Positions 43,000 to 54,057 of a stretch of DNA of 64,000 bases are shown piece after piece. Under the pieces are notes generated by a model. The model was not told the DNA's origin. It was given only the letters and a program-made list of their open reading frames with translations, and did no database searches. The number at the start of each line of letters is the position of its first letter. The first letter of the stretch is position 1. The position numbers and the translations under genes are program-made. The DNA comes from Yponomeuta sedellus (Eukaryota > Arthropoda > Insecta > Lepidoptera > Yponomeutidae), in NCBI GenBank assembly GCA_934045075.1, contig OW203738.1, forward strand, positions 2,232,001 through 2,296,000, written 5' to 3'.

Positions 43000-43650
43000 T
43001 CTGTACAACAGTGGAAGGCCTTTTATCACTAAAATATAAGAACTTATGTGACTTATCTTAATATTAGGTACTTAAAAAATATACAGGAAAAAGTGGATGT
43101 GTTTGTTTACGTAGGTGAATGATAGTGTGTGTGTGTGTATGTATGTGTGTGCGTATGTGTTAGTGTGTATATGCGTGAGTGTGAGTTTATCTCCTCAAGA
43201 GCATCTCAGTTTCATCGTAATCAAGTTTTAATAGGCACTCTTTAACTTTTTCTTTTAGCTCAAACTTTATAAGTGATGGAGTGTTTGGAACATTCATTCT
43301 TAAATAAAAATGAAGTGTGGGTACGTTTCCTTACGTTACCTGTAACACTCTACACTGTAACAATTGTGTTGTTTACGAATGAAATGGATATCCTCGTGTA
43401 ACGCGGGCTGCCTCGTCATTACATCGATCCATCAAACCCTTTCAGGAATCAGCAAGTAACAAAAACAAGCAGTGTACCGTAAAAATAAGCCCGAGCTCGA
43501 TCTATACTACATATAGGGCAGACGGCTCGCCCAGCTGCGTGGAAGGGCTCCGTATCTGGTTTGTGTATCTTAATGCGCTTTGTATACGTTTCTATATCTA
43601 TGCGACGTAAGGGAGTGCGTAGATTTGCGCTACTCGCAAGCGCTACTCGG
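43000..43650. other. Unassigned with (TG)n tract
   Basis: An irregular TG-rich tract lies at 43120-43195. No coding domain. Confidence 0.35.
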
Positions 43651-43655
43651 TGCTT

Positions 43656-44008
43656 ACTAGGTATCAACCCTAATATGTCCCCACTTCTGGACAGGGGTCT
43701 CTTCCTGCATCGCAGGAAGGTTAGGCCATACTCCACCACGGGGGCCAAGTCCGGGTTGGTGGAGGATTATAAGACAGTGGCAGGCGTTCAGAAGTTATCA
43801 AGCTGCCCATAATGCCTCTGACATGGCTTAGCGACTGACAACCGACACCAACGGCTTAAAGTGCCTTGCGAAGCACGAAAGCGCTCGGAAAAAATGCCAC
43901 TAACGGTAGTCGCGGGACGGTCACCCATCCTGCACTGACCGCGCCTGTTGTTACTTAACCAAGTGATTGATTCTAATCACTTGGTTCGCTTAGGCCACGA
44001 GCGCTTCA
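43656..44008 (-). mobile_element. 5S-derived SINE, full length
   Basis: From gtatcaaccctaatatgtcc to gccacgagcgcttc, with gatgggtgaccgtcccg on the minus strand. Confidence 0.85.
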
Positions 44009-44009
44009 C

Positions 44010-44460
44010 ATACCACCTGCCAAATATACATAAAAAAAAATGAAATTCGATGAAGCCGTTTTTGATAAAAAACTCGGAATTTTCGAATACCACATGTTTT
44101 AGTACCAACGCGTAATCAGGCTTCAGAAAATTGTCCGCTATTGAAATCAGTCTATGCAAATAGCCGCTATGTTCGCGTGCCTAGTCTGTTCTTACCTTCA
44201 TTTTATGTATATAGTGTTAGGTGTTCACGTCGACGGATTTATAGTGGCTGCCAAGGAAATGTGAAGGTAAAGAAGCTAGTAGGGGGGCGTTTGTGCATGC
44301 AGATTGGCCTGCAGATAAACGTGTAGGAAAAGAGTTCAATATTCTTGCCTTGAGCGAACAAAGTATTAAGTTGAAACATGACGTGCCTTTAGGACATTGT
44401 CTACGAATATTCGTGTTTACAGTGTTTCGCTTGATTTTGTTTTATTAAAAAATAAAGAAA
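44010..44460. other. Unassigned
   Basis: Nothing recognised. Confidence 0.3.
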
Positions 44461-44462
44461 AG

Positions 44463-44700
44463 AAGAAAACGAAAACATTTATTGCGACAAAAGTTACATA
44501 CAAGTTAAATTGAAATACAAAGTTAAAGTATGGACAGTAAAAACCACTTTATAAACTATGTCGCGGTGTGTCTCTGCTGCTGCAAATGGCAGGTGACTCA
44601 GCATAGTGCTGGGGGCGTGAACCCTCAGCGCTGATTTTCAGTCAGTACCGAAAGCCCTAAGTGCTCTAGAGCTCGGCGTGGCCTGCTACGAATTGATAAA
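44463..44700 (-). repeat. LINE 3' UTR-like block
   Basis: aacatttattgcgacaaaag and ggcgtgaaccctcagcgctg; related in layout to 62980-63190 and 50820-50973. Confidence 0.4.
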
Positions 44701-45002
44701 TAATAAAATATGATTAATACATTCAACATAACAATAAATACAGTCAACACTGCCTACTTCATCCACCATCCTGACATCTTTGTCAACCCACAGAAAAGAC
44801 AAGTCAATACGTGCGGGGCTAACCAAGCCGTAGGTTTCCTCACAATGTTTTCCTTCACTTCAATTGGGACGCAAGAGACCCAGGTTCGATTCGCAATACT
44901 ACCACACGCCACGTGAAGGAAAAGATCGCGAGAAAAACCGTGGTTAGGAGCCCTTGTTACGTATTGACTGTGTTTCTCCTGTAGGCCAAGATGACTAAGG
45001 TT

Positions 45003-45212
45003 CTTTATCTTCTTCAGGCTATATGATAGTCCACTGCTGGACATATCCCTCTCCTAACGAGCACCATAGTGCCCTGTCTTCAGCTTGCCGCATCCAGCAT
45101 CTGCCGGCAGTTTTTCGCAGATCGTCATCCCACCTAGTCGAAGGGTGTCCTACACTACGTTTGCCGAGTCGCGGTCTCCACTCAAGAACACGTTTACTCC
45201 AACTAACATGAC
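45003..45212 (-). pseudogene. RTE LINE C-terminal and 3' end
   Basis: The minus strand reads RVLEWRPRLGKRSVG, DDDLRKTAGRCWMR and QAEDRALWC-like, ending in the RTE tag and GAAGAA tail. About 60 codons remain. Confidence 0.8.
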
Positions 45213-45224
45213 TAAACTGTCAGG

Positions 45225-45350
45225 ATAGTATAGGTGCTGGGCAAGCCTACTCCATCTAAAACAATTTCCCAGACACTGCAGTATCTGCAGGGTCCCTTCA
45301 CCCATCTAGTGTGAGTTGAGGCGCTACTGGACGGTGTTTAAATAATTTCG
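45225..45350 (-). repeat. Repeat V, minus strand
   Basis: ggtgctgggcaagcctactc ... cacccatctagtgtgagttg. Confidence 0.6.
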
Positions 45351-45451
45351 TTCGTTCGTTATCAACCCTTGTATGTCCAAGCAGGAATCATAAAATAATC
45401 ATTTATTACTTCAGTATTTTTCAATGATTCGCGATACTCATACCTAGTTAC

Positions 45452-45612
45452 ATATTAAACGGGTCTAATCGCGATTATTTATTAGGTAGAACGTAATTAC
45501 CTTATTTCCCGACGTTTCGGCAGCGTTACAGTTGCCGTGGTCTCTGGTACACTAAACTGGCGAGTACGGTCAATTACGTTTTACCTAATAAATAATCGCG
45601 ATTGGACCCGTT
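45452..45612. mobile_element. TIR element of about 160 bp
   Basis: aaacgggtctaatcgcgatt is inverted as aatcgcgattggacccgttt. The core contains gtttcggcagcg and gttgccgtggtctc, and arms continue with attaggtagaacgtaatta. Confidence 0.7.
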
Positions 45613-45619
45613 TACTTAC

Positions 45620-46380
45620 GTACTTCATGATACCTATATCCGTGCTCGCCTCTGTAAAAGGTAAATAAATTAGCCGGTCCCGTGAAAGACACGAGCGGAC
45701 AGCGAGTGCAAAATGAGATTGGATACCTTCCATCCATTTGTGAGTAAACTTTGTGAATGGCGGATCCAATTTTCCAGTGAAAAGTCTGCGGCCTACTTGG
45801 GTTTGGTCGATAGGGCTTTGGAAAGGTTAGAATATAATATATTATCTGCGCGCCGTGTCTAGAGGTTAAAAGAGAGACCAATGTTTACAGGGCGCAGTGA
45901 AATATCCAAATCTATCCAAAAATGGGAGTGAATCTTTTGAAATTTGTTGTCGTGACATTGCAAATAATTGTCTACTGTTTCACTCTGTCTACCCCCAGTT
46001 TTTGTAGGCTAACAATGATTGTTAGTATACTCTTACAGTACTACACATCATAAAAGTACCTTCGGGAATCTACGTTCGCGCAGACTAGAAGTGTAACGAA
46101 AGTACCCGAAGCTATAAGTACTTTCAACATGATCTTTAACCGATACGGTTAAGGTGCAGAATTGATTGCCGCAGTAGCGCTACCTATTTCGCTCACGCTA
46201 ATATTTCCAAACTAATAGTCACCTGCATCGATGACGTTGAATCAACAAATAGCAACAAAGGCGCGCGGCCTGCCATAAAATGAAACTATCTGATTGGTTG
46301 ATCGACTTGCCACACATCCAAAATTTGGTCATCTGCGCAGGTACATCCGCGAGACTTATTTCTTGTGTAGCACTGTACTT
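45620..46380. other. Unassigned
   Basis: Open frames on the minus strand (45581-45881, 46219-46485) show no domain. Confidence 0.3.
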
Positions 46381-46384
46381 ACTT

Positions 46385-46700
46385 ATTAAAGTGTTTTTTT
46401 TTTTATTAGGTATGTAGCCTTTATACTTCCCACTGCAGGGCATAGAAATTCTTTCAGAAAGAGAGAGTATGGGCTTTGTTAACACGCGTGCCCACCGTGG
46501 ATTGGGAATTTAAATCGCTTAGGTAGTTGAACTCCTTAGACACTCAGGTTTCTTAATGATACTTTCCTTCACGCTAGCGAGTGGTATTGCAGGTATAACT
46601 TCACAAATGTACATAACTTAGAAGACAAAGTCATTGGTACCTTCCTGCACTGGGTATTGAAACTGAGGCTTTCGCTTCCGAGTCCATTGAAGAACAGCTG
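46385..46700 (-). mobile_element. tRNA-headed SINE (shared-body group)
   Basis: Minus-strand body with 3' end cctttatacttcccactgca and shared motifs acaaatgtacataacttaga and aaagtcattggtacc. The head is degraded. Confidence 0.6.
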
Positions 46701-46732
46701 TAAGAGATATTATATGGGTGCTAGTAGCGGTG

Positions 46733-47225
46733 GTAGCGGAGCGGTGTAGAACGCCGGCTTTTCAATCGGGAGGTCGTGGGTTCGAACCCATGACTTTGTT
46801 TTCTAAGTTATGTACATTTCGCACCCTCAGAACGAAAGAGGCCTAAGTCAAAAAATTGTGAAATTGAGTTACAATCTTAAAGTCATAAAAAGGTATGCCG
46901 TGGACGGAAGATTCGCTATGCTCTTTTTTTACAATAAGTGCCTTTGTTTTACTATTCATCGGATAGACCATACCTTTTTATGTCTCTCTATGATTGTTAT
47001 TTATATGATTTTTTTGAGTATTTAAACTATTTTTTGACTTAGGCCTCTTTCGTTCTGAGGGTGCGATTTGTGAAATTATAGTAGCAATACTACTCGCTGA
47101 CGGTGAAGGAAAACATCGTAAGGAAACCCTAGCGTCTGAGGTGTTAGCGTACCTCAGCGCTTGCTACCTACAATGGCCCAACTATGAGGCTAAGTGCGGA
47201 AATCTCATGGTTTAACTAACTAACT
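46733..47225 (+). mobile_element. tRNA-headed SINE, second head type, split by MITE
   Basis: The head 46737-46797 (gtagcggagcggtgtagaac; box B gggttcgaaccc) differs from the 42675 head but joins the same body (ctaagttatgtacatttgtg, ggaaaacatcgtaaggaaac). The body is split by the MITE at 46820-47065. The minus-strand copy at 55544-55796 is unsplit. Confidence 0.8.
46820..47065. mobile_element. 246-bp MITE with perfect 37-bp TIRs
   Basis: cgcaccctcagaacgaaaga begins the left TIR; 37 bp are inverted without mismatch at the right end. The 4-bp duplication attt is at 46816-46819 and 47066-47069, and the empty site is preserved in the SINE copy at 55544-55796. No coding capacity. Confidence 0.9.
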
Positions 47226-47231
47226 ATGGGT

Positions 47232-47614
47232 GCTGAAAAACTATGTTATCATGTTATCAACCCTTGTATGTTCGCACTGCTGGAGTACGGGTCTTTTCCT
47301 CCATCACAGGAAGGTTAGGCCATACTCCACCTCGGGGGCCAAGTCCGGGTTGGTGGAGGATTGTAAGACAGTGGCGGGCCTTACTGTCAGAAGTTATCAA
47401 GCCGCCCATAAGGCCTCTGACATGGCTTAACGACTGCCATTATATGACAACCGGCACCAACGGCTTAACGTGCCTTGCGAAGCACGGAAAAATGCCACTA
47501 GCGCTAGTCACGGGACGGTCACCCATCCTGCACCTGACCGCGCCTGTTGTTGCTCAACTCAAGTGATTGATTCCAATCACTCGGTTCGCCTAGACCACGA
47601 GCGCTGAAAAACTA
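47232..47614 (-). mobile_element. 5S-derived SINE, full length, 12-bp TSD
   Basis: Insert 47244-47602 between gctgaaaaacta at 47232-47243 and 47603-47614. The head retains gatgggtgaccgtcccg on the minus strand. Confidence 0.9.
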
Positions 47615-47619
47615 ATTGG

Positions 47620-48090
47620 TCTCTAAGCACCGAACGGGGCATTCGCATATCAAACAAAGTTCGGCTCGATTCAATTACATTTAGTCGTCGACACGACATG
47701 TAACATGTTATATCGTAGTCGAATCGATTTGTACTATATTTAGGTGGAAGGCCACTCTATAACAACCGCCTCTATTTTGTAGTATTTTGTGCAATATATT
47801 TGTCGTTCGAGTTTAACTAAGCGAGGTATCTATTTACTCATGGGAATTATCGAATTGAGTCACTATGTATCTTTCATAGATACCTGGTGATAGGCTTAAG
47901 AGATGAACCAGCTCCTTAGCTACAAATGTGGTGCCATTGTGTGTGTGTGTGTGTGTGTGCATTGAAAAAATATAAGGACGGAAATAAAGAAAGGAAAACA
48001 TTTATTATACCAACAGCATCAGAGAAACAAATTAACCAGAAAGATTGACATAATTTAAGCAGAAAAGAAATAAACGAAACAAAAAAAGAC
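47620..48090. other. Unassigned with short (GT)n
   Basis: A GT tract at about 47940-47960; otherwise nothing recognised. Confidence 0.3.
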
Positions 48091-48096
48091 ATAGGT

Positions 48097-48271
48097 ATGG
48101 AGTATAGAATGATATTTTTGGCAAAATTCACGAATTAGTGAAATTTACTAATGAAATACTTATAAAATATTTTTCTCATATACATTCACAAGCACACACA
48201 CATATATGTGTTTGTGTACATAAGAAAAATATTTTATATATAATATGGAGTATAAAGAATGATAGTTTTGG
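48097..48271. other. Hairpin flanked by direct repeats
   Basis: tataaaatatttttct near 48160 pairs with agaaaaatattttata near 48225-48240, enclosing acacacacatatatgtgttt. The hairpin sits between related copies of atggagtata(a)agaatgata at 48097 and 48244, so it may be a small insertion. Confidence 0.5.
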
Positions 48272-48765
48272 TAGCGATGTCGCTGCCTGTACGTAATACG
48301 GAGAATATTGTACGAGTAAAGAGGTCCGAAATTTCACTAATGCTGGTGAGTCGCCCATTAGCTCAGTTGGAAAGAGCGCTGGCACGAATAGCCAGAGGTC
48401 GGGGGTTGAAATCCTGGCATGGGGGGAATTTTTTGCCTCTAAATAGGTTTTTAAATTGTCCTTAGCAGGGGTAGTGCATTAAACAAATAATAATATAATC
48501 ATGTGGGTACAGCGATATCATTCCGATGTAAAACCTAACTGCAAAGTAGGTACTCGGGGCTGCAAGTGATGCAAATTACTTCAGCCAGATGTCGCTGCCT
48601 GTCCGTAATACAGAGAATATTGTAAAGAGGTTCGAAATTTCTCTGATGCCGGTGAGTCGCTCATTAGCTCAGTTGGAAAGACCGCTGGCACGGATAGCCA
48701 GAGGTAACGGGTTCGAATCCCGGCATAGGTGGAATTTTTAGCCTCTAAATAGGTTTTTAAATTAA
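48272..48765 (+). mobile_element. Family T tandem dimer, 310-bp period
   Basis: Two plus-strand tRNA-like units (first at 48353-48426). gatgtcgctgcctgt recurs at 48277 and 48587. A complete spacer separates the units. Confidence 0.9.
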
Positions 48766-48849
48766 GCATATTGTGAAATATATTGTGATTTGATTCGATC
48801 GGGCTGACATCCCATGATGATCAAAGCATGTAAATAAAACTTAAGACAT

Positions 48850-49232
48850 TTTTAAGTAGGACAGGTTACACTTGACCCCAGTCACGTATGATGGTAAGCA
48901 AAGACGCGATCTACGATGTTACGTGCTTACCTGTTAAATGCCGGTTAAGTCTACTTTTAAAGACACCCAGGTTATGTGTCTCCGGTTTTATGGTAATATT
49001 TGAGAATGTGTATACCTGTAAATATGTTCTGTTTTATTTTGTTTGTTTTTATATTGAGTTTTTTAGTATTGTGCCGTTAAATAAATGTTTTATCTATCTA
49101 TCCCCGGAAAGACAGACGATGGCAGCGTGTTCCACAACTTCACCTCAGGTAAGCACGTAACGTCGTAGACCCCGTCTTCGCTTACCATCAGGCGTGACTG
49201 GGGTCAAGTGTAACCTGTCCTACTTAAAAAAA
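48850..49232. mobile_element. Foldback of the aagtaggacagg repeat
   Basis: Arms of about 85 bp: taagtaggacaggttacact at the left is inverted at the right end. The interior contains a LINE-tail-like segment ending gttaaataaatgttttatc. Confidence 0.75.
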
Positions 49233-49239
49233 AGAAGCA

Positions 49240-50485
49240 GTGGTCTCTCAATATTTTTTATTGCCATCCGATGTAAATGTTGAAAAGTGCGACCGAGCGG
49301 CCTTTAGTAGTAAAAACAGTCTTAAGACCTAACGAAATGAAGCCAAAAGATAGACTGGAACGGCCTTTTCCTTTGCCAAGTCTCAGTCCAGCCTCCAATA
49401 CCATTCTCGCCTTCCACTTCCATTTTAGAATCGCCAAAACGACTGTCTCAGATGTTTCAATTCGGCTTAATAACACGAATTAATATCCTCCCGAGATTGT
49501 AACACAAGTATTTTAACGGAAGATTAAACTTAAACGACCGTTAGCTTTAATGGTCAATTTAATAAAGTACGAAGGGAATCGTTACTGTTACTTTAAGGTG
49601 TGCGTTCACTGCGACATTGTTGTGTCGACTTTGACCTCCTGCCCTTGAAAACAGATATTAAAATAGATTGACCTTGAAAATATATTGTTATTTTCAAGGT
49701 CAGAAGGAAGTGAAGCTTGTCGAAGGTTCGTATCTATCTTTAACTTTTTTGTTCCACGGAATTAGCACACGAGATTTATGGACGCATAGTTCTTGTAACT
49801 AATATAGTTTTAATACTAAATTTGGTTGCTAATTCGCAGGAACTAACAAGAAAATATAGGTATAATAAGACTAAAACTCGAATTATTCGAGTATTACTGC
49901 AAAATCGTATTTGAGAAGAATATTATTGCTATATTCTTTTGGCTAGTACACAATAAAAAGGTAGATAGATGGACCTATCTCTTCACTAACACCAATGTTT
50001 TTTGACAAAATATTTTACTTTATAACCCAAATCCTATTAACCCTTTTAGAGGCATTAATAGTATTTTTTTCTGGTTTTAGATTTATTTTGAAGAAATAGG
50101 GTTCAATTTATGGTGGAACATACCTATATTATATGTTTAATAGTTCGCTCTTACATAGTCTCTCAGTGGATACTCCACCTTAGATACTCAAATTATCCCC
50201 GCGCGCAGCTTTATCGGACTATAATGTTTAATCACGACAGTAAAACTTAGGATTTTTGTATGTTTATGACGTCATAAAGTGAATTTACTTGGCCGTAACG
50301 TAGGGACCTATGCGGGTACGTTAACTTGAGGCGAGAGCAAGTTATCGTAATTCTGGCTTCAGCCCAAATAGAGCCTTAAAACTGGAGGTATGTGAAACGC
50401 TGGGCCTTCTCGAAACGCGAGAAACGCGGTTCCAAAACTGTGTAAGGCTAGGCTAATAATGCCTAGACAAAAAAAGGCTACTATA
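49240..50485. other. Unassigned
   Basis: Contains a 13-bp hairpin (gaccttgaaaata/tattttcaaggtc, 49670-49701). No other feature recognised; possibly unique sequence. Confidence 0.35.
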
Positions 50486-50486
50486 A

Positions 50487-50686
50487 CTTATTCTTCTTCT
50501 TATTCAGGCTATTTTAGTCCACCGCTGCACTTAGCCCTCCCTAATGAGCACCATAGCGCCCTGTCTTCAGCTTGCCGCATCCAGCACCTGCCTGCAGTTT
50601 TTCACAGATCGTCATCCCACCTGGTCGGAGGGCGTCCTACACTACGTTTGCCGAGTCACGGTCTCCACTCAAGAACACGTTTATTC
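50487..50686 (-). pseudogene. RTE LINE C-terminal and 3' end
   Basis: Same layout as 45003-45212: GAA-rich tail, aggctattttagtccaccg, then the coding end in reverse (VLEWRP, GKRSVGRPPTRWDDDL). Confidence 0.8.
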
Positions 50687-50699
50687 CGTCTGGTAATTA

Positions 50700-51385
50700 T
50701 GCTCGTACTCTCTCTTTTTAAGAGAAAGCCTGTGCCCTGCAGTGGCACGTTGATTGGGTACATAAAAAAGACCATTCTCGGCCTCCATCCCTCCAGGCCC
50801 TTGCTGAAAATCAGTGCAGTGTGCAAAAAAACCTGCAGCAAGTACTGAGCCTGAGGCCGTTTTACCGCCGCATGGACATGGCTCGTAGCCGCTTACTGTG
50901 TTCTGTCGTGTTTGTTTGTTTTTATTACTTTTTTTATATTTAGTCTCTATTTTACGATTTGTATATGTCTGTGAAGCGCTCGTGGCCTAGGCGAACCGAG
51001 TGATTGGAATCGATCACTTGAGTTAAGCAACAACAGGCGCGGTCAAGTGCAGGATGGGTGACCGTCCCGTGACTACCGCTAGTGGCATTTTTCCGTGCGC
51101 TTCCGTGCTTCGCAAGGCACGTTAAGCCGTTGGTGGCGGCTGTCATGTAATGGCAGTCGTTAAGCCATGTCAGAGGCCGTATGGGTGGCTTGATAACTTC
51201 TGACAGTAAGGCCCGCCACTGTCTTACGTAATCCTCCACCAATCCGGACTTGGCCCCCGTGGTGGAGTATGGCCTAACCTTCCTGCAATGCAGGAAGAGA
51301 CCCGTGCCCCAGCAGTGGGGACATACGAGGGTTGATAACGATATGTCTGTGTGGCGATAAATAAATGTATTTCTTCTTCTTCGTC
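50700..51385 (+). mobile_element. LINE 3' UTR split by a 5S-SINE
   Basis: The left part ends gatttgtatatgtctgtg (50973); the right part resumes tgtggcgataaataaatg (51350-51375). The block at 63150-63185 (gtatgtctatgtggcgttaa) gives the empty site. Confidence 0.6.
50963..51351 (+). mobile_element. 5S-derived SINE, best full-length copy, 11-bp TSD
   Basis: Insert 50974-51340 (367 bp): starts aagcgctcgtggcctaggcg, with the 5S-like region at about 51018-51090 (gagttaagcaacaac, aggcgcggtc, gatgggtgaccgtcc), then a non-5S body and the end cagtggggacatacgagggt plus tgataacg. atatgtctgtg flanks it at 50963-50973 and 51341-51351. It should serve as the family reference. Confidence 0.92.
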
Positions 51386-51397
51386 AGCTGTACATTT

Positions 51398-51480
51398 GTA
51401 CATATAAGCATGGGAGTAGTTAGTCAGTTAGACCTGAGATTTCCGCACTTAGCCTCATGATTAGGCCATTGCACGTAGTG
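51398..51480 (-). mobile_element. SINE body fragment (shared-body group)
   Basis: gttagacctgagatttccgc and cctcatgattaggccattgc match the outer end of the 55544-55796 copy. Confidence 0.55.
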
Positions 51481-51491
51481 GAGCTGTGAGT

Positions 51492-51760
51492 TCACTCCAG
51501 CCAGCCTATCTCTTTCCTGAAAGCCAGCAGTGCTCCGATGTCTCTGCGGGCCTCCTGAAGGGATCTCAGCTTCCCAATAATGGCGGTCCGTTGCTTTTCC
51601 ACGCCTCCACAGTGAATGGTCACGTGGGCGAATGTTTCCTCTTTTTTTGAGGCATCCCCGGCAAAGCGGGCTGGCAGCAAGGGCGTATTACGAATGTACT
51701 TTTCCGCACGCAAATGTCATCCCAATCAATCATGTCTATCCAGACAGCCAAAAACAATAA
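51492..51760 (-). pseudogene. Non-LTR retrotransposon C-terminal fragment
   Basis: The minus strand ends ARRDIGALLAFRKEIGWLE and a stop, preceded by ETFAHVTIHCGGVEKQRTAI. A His/Cys-containing segment shortly before a GWL(E) ending is common after the RT or RNase H in R1/I-type LINEs. Only the last ~75 codons are visible. Confidence 0.65.
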
Positions 51761-51862
51761 CTACACTGTATGGCGAAACTATTCCAATCAATTCGTGTTT
51801 ACAGAACATGTAGGTCTCCTGTCAAACTGTGAACTTTACATTTCATGGACTTTATTTATTTA

Positions 51863-52062
51863 CTAGCTGTGCCCCGCGGTGTTACCCGTGGTTTATCGAT
51901 TTTCCCGTGGGAACAAGATATTTTCTCGCTGTGAAACGTAGCCTATGTATTAATCCAGGCTATCAGCTAACTCCATACAAAATTTTATCAAAGTCGCTCC
52001 AGCCGCTTAGACGTGAAGAAGCAACATACATACACACTCACAACTTTATAATATTAGTTTGA
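51863..52062 (-). mobile_element. Helitron-like element (ctagctgtgccccgcgg family)
   Basis: On the minus strand it starts TCAAACTAATATTATAAAG after A and ends CGGGGCACAGCTAG before T. I know this conserved layout as a frequent arthropod repeat. TC...CTAG with A/T flanks fits Helitron insertion. Confidence 0.5.
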
Positions 52063-52099
52063 TGTTGATGATGTGATTAGGATGTGATGGTGTGATTTG

Positions 52100-52200
52100 T
52101 ACTTTTATTGCACTTACATAAATGTACAATGCGGCGGACTTAATGCCTTAAGCATTTTCTACCAGTCAACCGCAAGAGATGATGTATAAGGGCGTGTTCA
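52100..52200 (-). repeat. Repeat shared with 56252-56345
   Basis: ttattgcacttacataaatg, tacaatgcggcggacttaat, and accagtcaac recur near-identically at 56260-56330. Probably a LINE 3' UTR. Confidence 0.5.
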
Positions 52201-52310
52201 ATGCAAAAAGCAATTTCTTCCAGCAAACCTTTAGTGTTGAAGAGATTGGCAAAGGGTAGCGCAGGAAAAAAAAACGTGAAATACAATAATAAATTTACAT
52301 AAACATAGGG

Positions 52311-52550
52311 ACATACATACATGCATACATACATACATACATACATACATACATACATACATACATACATACATACATACATACATACATACATACATAC
52401 ATACATACATACATACATACATACATACATACATACATACATACATACATACATACATACATACATACATACATACATACATACATACATACATACATAC
52501 ACACGAGTCAAAAACATTCCTCTTCTTTTGGGCCTCGCCAAAATCGGGTG
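52311..52550 (-). repeat. (CATA)n microsatellite, about 47 units
   Basis: The array runs 52311-52501 with one interruption (catgcatac). The flank 52502-52550, read on the minus strand (gaggcccaaaagaagaggaa), resembles the flank of the 27432-27693 tract. Confidence 0.9.
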
Positions 52551-52609
52551 TAAATGGTGCATGCAGAACACCTTACCGTAACAAACAAAAGGGCTTAACA
52601 ATTTTCAAT

Positions 52610-53205
52610 GCCAAAATCAATAGTTGATGCACGAACTCTACAACCCAGCCCTATAGGTATACAAAAGTAAATAACATGTAGTTTGTAGCCAGCCTTCATA
52701 TAAATGAGATTGTATCGGCCCTTATGTACGACTCGCACGCGACATCGTGTTCGCTTTGATGTATCTACAGGGTGACATCGAGTTCCATTGACAAATTTTT
52801 AGGAGATATTCTAACCACGATGAAAATCATAATGGAGCTAGTTAAAAAAATGGAATATAAATTTTCATTGGATCTTTGCTTCTTGCAAGTACGACCTTGT
52901 ACGTTTACTCATGTAAATACCTATAGTGCAATATGGAATTAAAAAAATAAGTTATAATACCGGAATCTATGGGTCTAGCGTCTTATTTGGTATTTTAATT
53001 TTTTACGCATATCGGAGGACGGTTTTTTCAATTTAACATGATTAGAAAACATTTTTTAACTCATGGCACTTCGCATGTCTTTGAATTTAGATTAACAGTT
53101 TCGAGCAAAGGTCGGAAATCACCAATATTTCGAAATATGTTAGGTAATAACCTAATAAATAATCGCGATAAGGTTATTACCTAAACATAACAACTAAATA
53201 ATTAG
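52610..53205. other. Unassigned AT-rich
   Basis: Bases 53145-53190 repeat a taataacctaataaataatc motif related to the TIR at 45452. Otherwise nothing recognised. Confidence 0.3.
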
Positions 53206-53210
53206 TTTCA

Positions 53211-53283
53211 TTAGGTCAGGTAGTTACTGATAAATCCTGAGTTTAAGCTTAACTTAAACTCAGGATATATCAGTAACTACCTG
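53211..53283. other. Long hairpin beside Helitron-like element
   Basis: tcaggtagttactgataaat pairs with atatcagtaactacctga; arms of about 33 bp with one mismatch continue through cctgagtttaag around a tiny loop. Confidence 0.65.
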
Positions 53284-53470
53284 ACCCAGCGAACTTCGTA
53301 GGTACCGCCTATCATTCGATTCATTAATTATTATTTTTTATTTTTCTTTTCATAAAAACCATCCTCGTACTTCAAGGAATATTCTAAAAAAAGAATTATC
53401 GAAATCGGTTCAGCTGCTCTCGAGATTTGCGCTTACCAACACGTTCAGCGATTCATTTTTATATTATAAA
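53277..53470 (-). mobile_element. Helitron-like element
   Basis: Same family as 32597-32778 and 35099-35266, minus strand: cgaagttcgctgggtcagg at its 3' end. The terminal CTAG is replaced by the GTAG of the adjoining palindrome. Confidence 0.55.
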
Positions 53471-53657
53471 TAACCAATAAATCGTGAGTGTTACTGTTTT
53501 TCGTAAGCAAATGAACATACTCACCTATTTGTCGTACCGTACCTATTTGTCAATCGAATTTGAAGTCACCTTGTAGATATTGTTATTGACTGTAGTTTAA
53601 TTGGAGATTAATATAGTCTTGCGCGGCTGTAACTTTTTTTATAAATTATATTTGTAA

Positions 53658-53844
53658 CTAGCTGACCCAGCGAACTTCATACCGCCTAAAAGTCGATTCC
53701 TTAATTTTTTAAATTTTTTCCCTCCGTAAGAACCATCCTCGTACTTCAAGGAATATTCTAAGAAAAGAATTAGCGAAATCGGTTCAGCTGCTTTCGAGAT
53801 TTGCGTTTACCAACACATTCAGCGATTCATTTTAATATTATAGA
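53658..53844 (-). mobile_element. Helitron-like element
   Basis: Minus strand: A|TCTATAATATTAAAATGAAT ... CTGGGTCAGCTAG|T. Both termini and flanks follow the Helitron pattern. Confidence 0.6.
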
Positions 53845-54057
53845 TATTTAGTTAACCTAGGTTATGTAATAAATCACTCCTATAATATATTGTTTACTGG
53901 CACTACCCCTTCCACTGTCCGCATTATCGTGTGTTAGCTGGAAGAAAATACGATCTAGTATTAAGCTCGCCTTCGTAAAAATTTGTTTTTAGTGCAATAA
54001 AGAATTATTCATTCATTCAACTTTCTTCGCGTAGAATAATATGTACTACAAATTAAC

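Noticed and set aside
51018..51090. True 5S rRNA gene
   Set aside because: Only the internal promoter half matches; the 5' and 3' ends that pair in 5S rRNA are absent and a SINE body follows.
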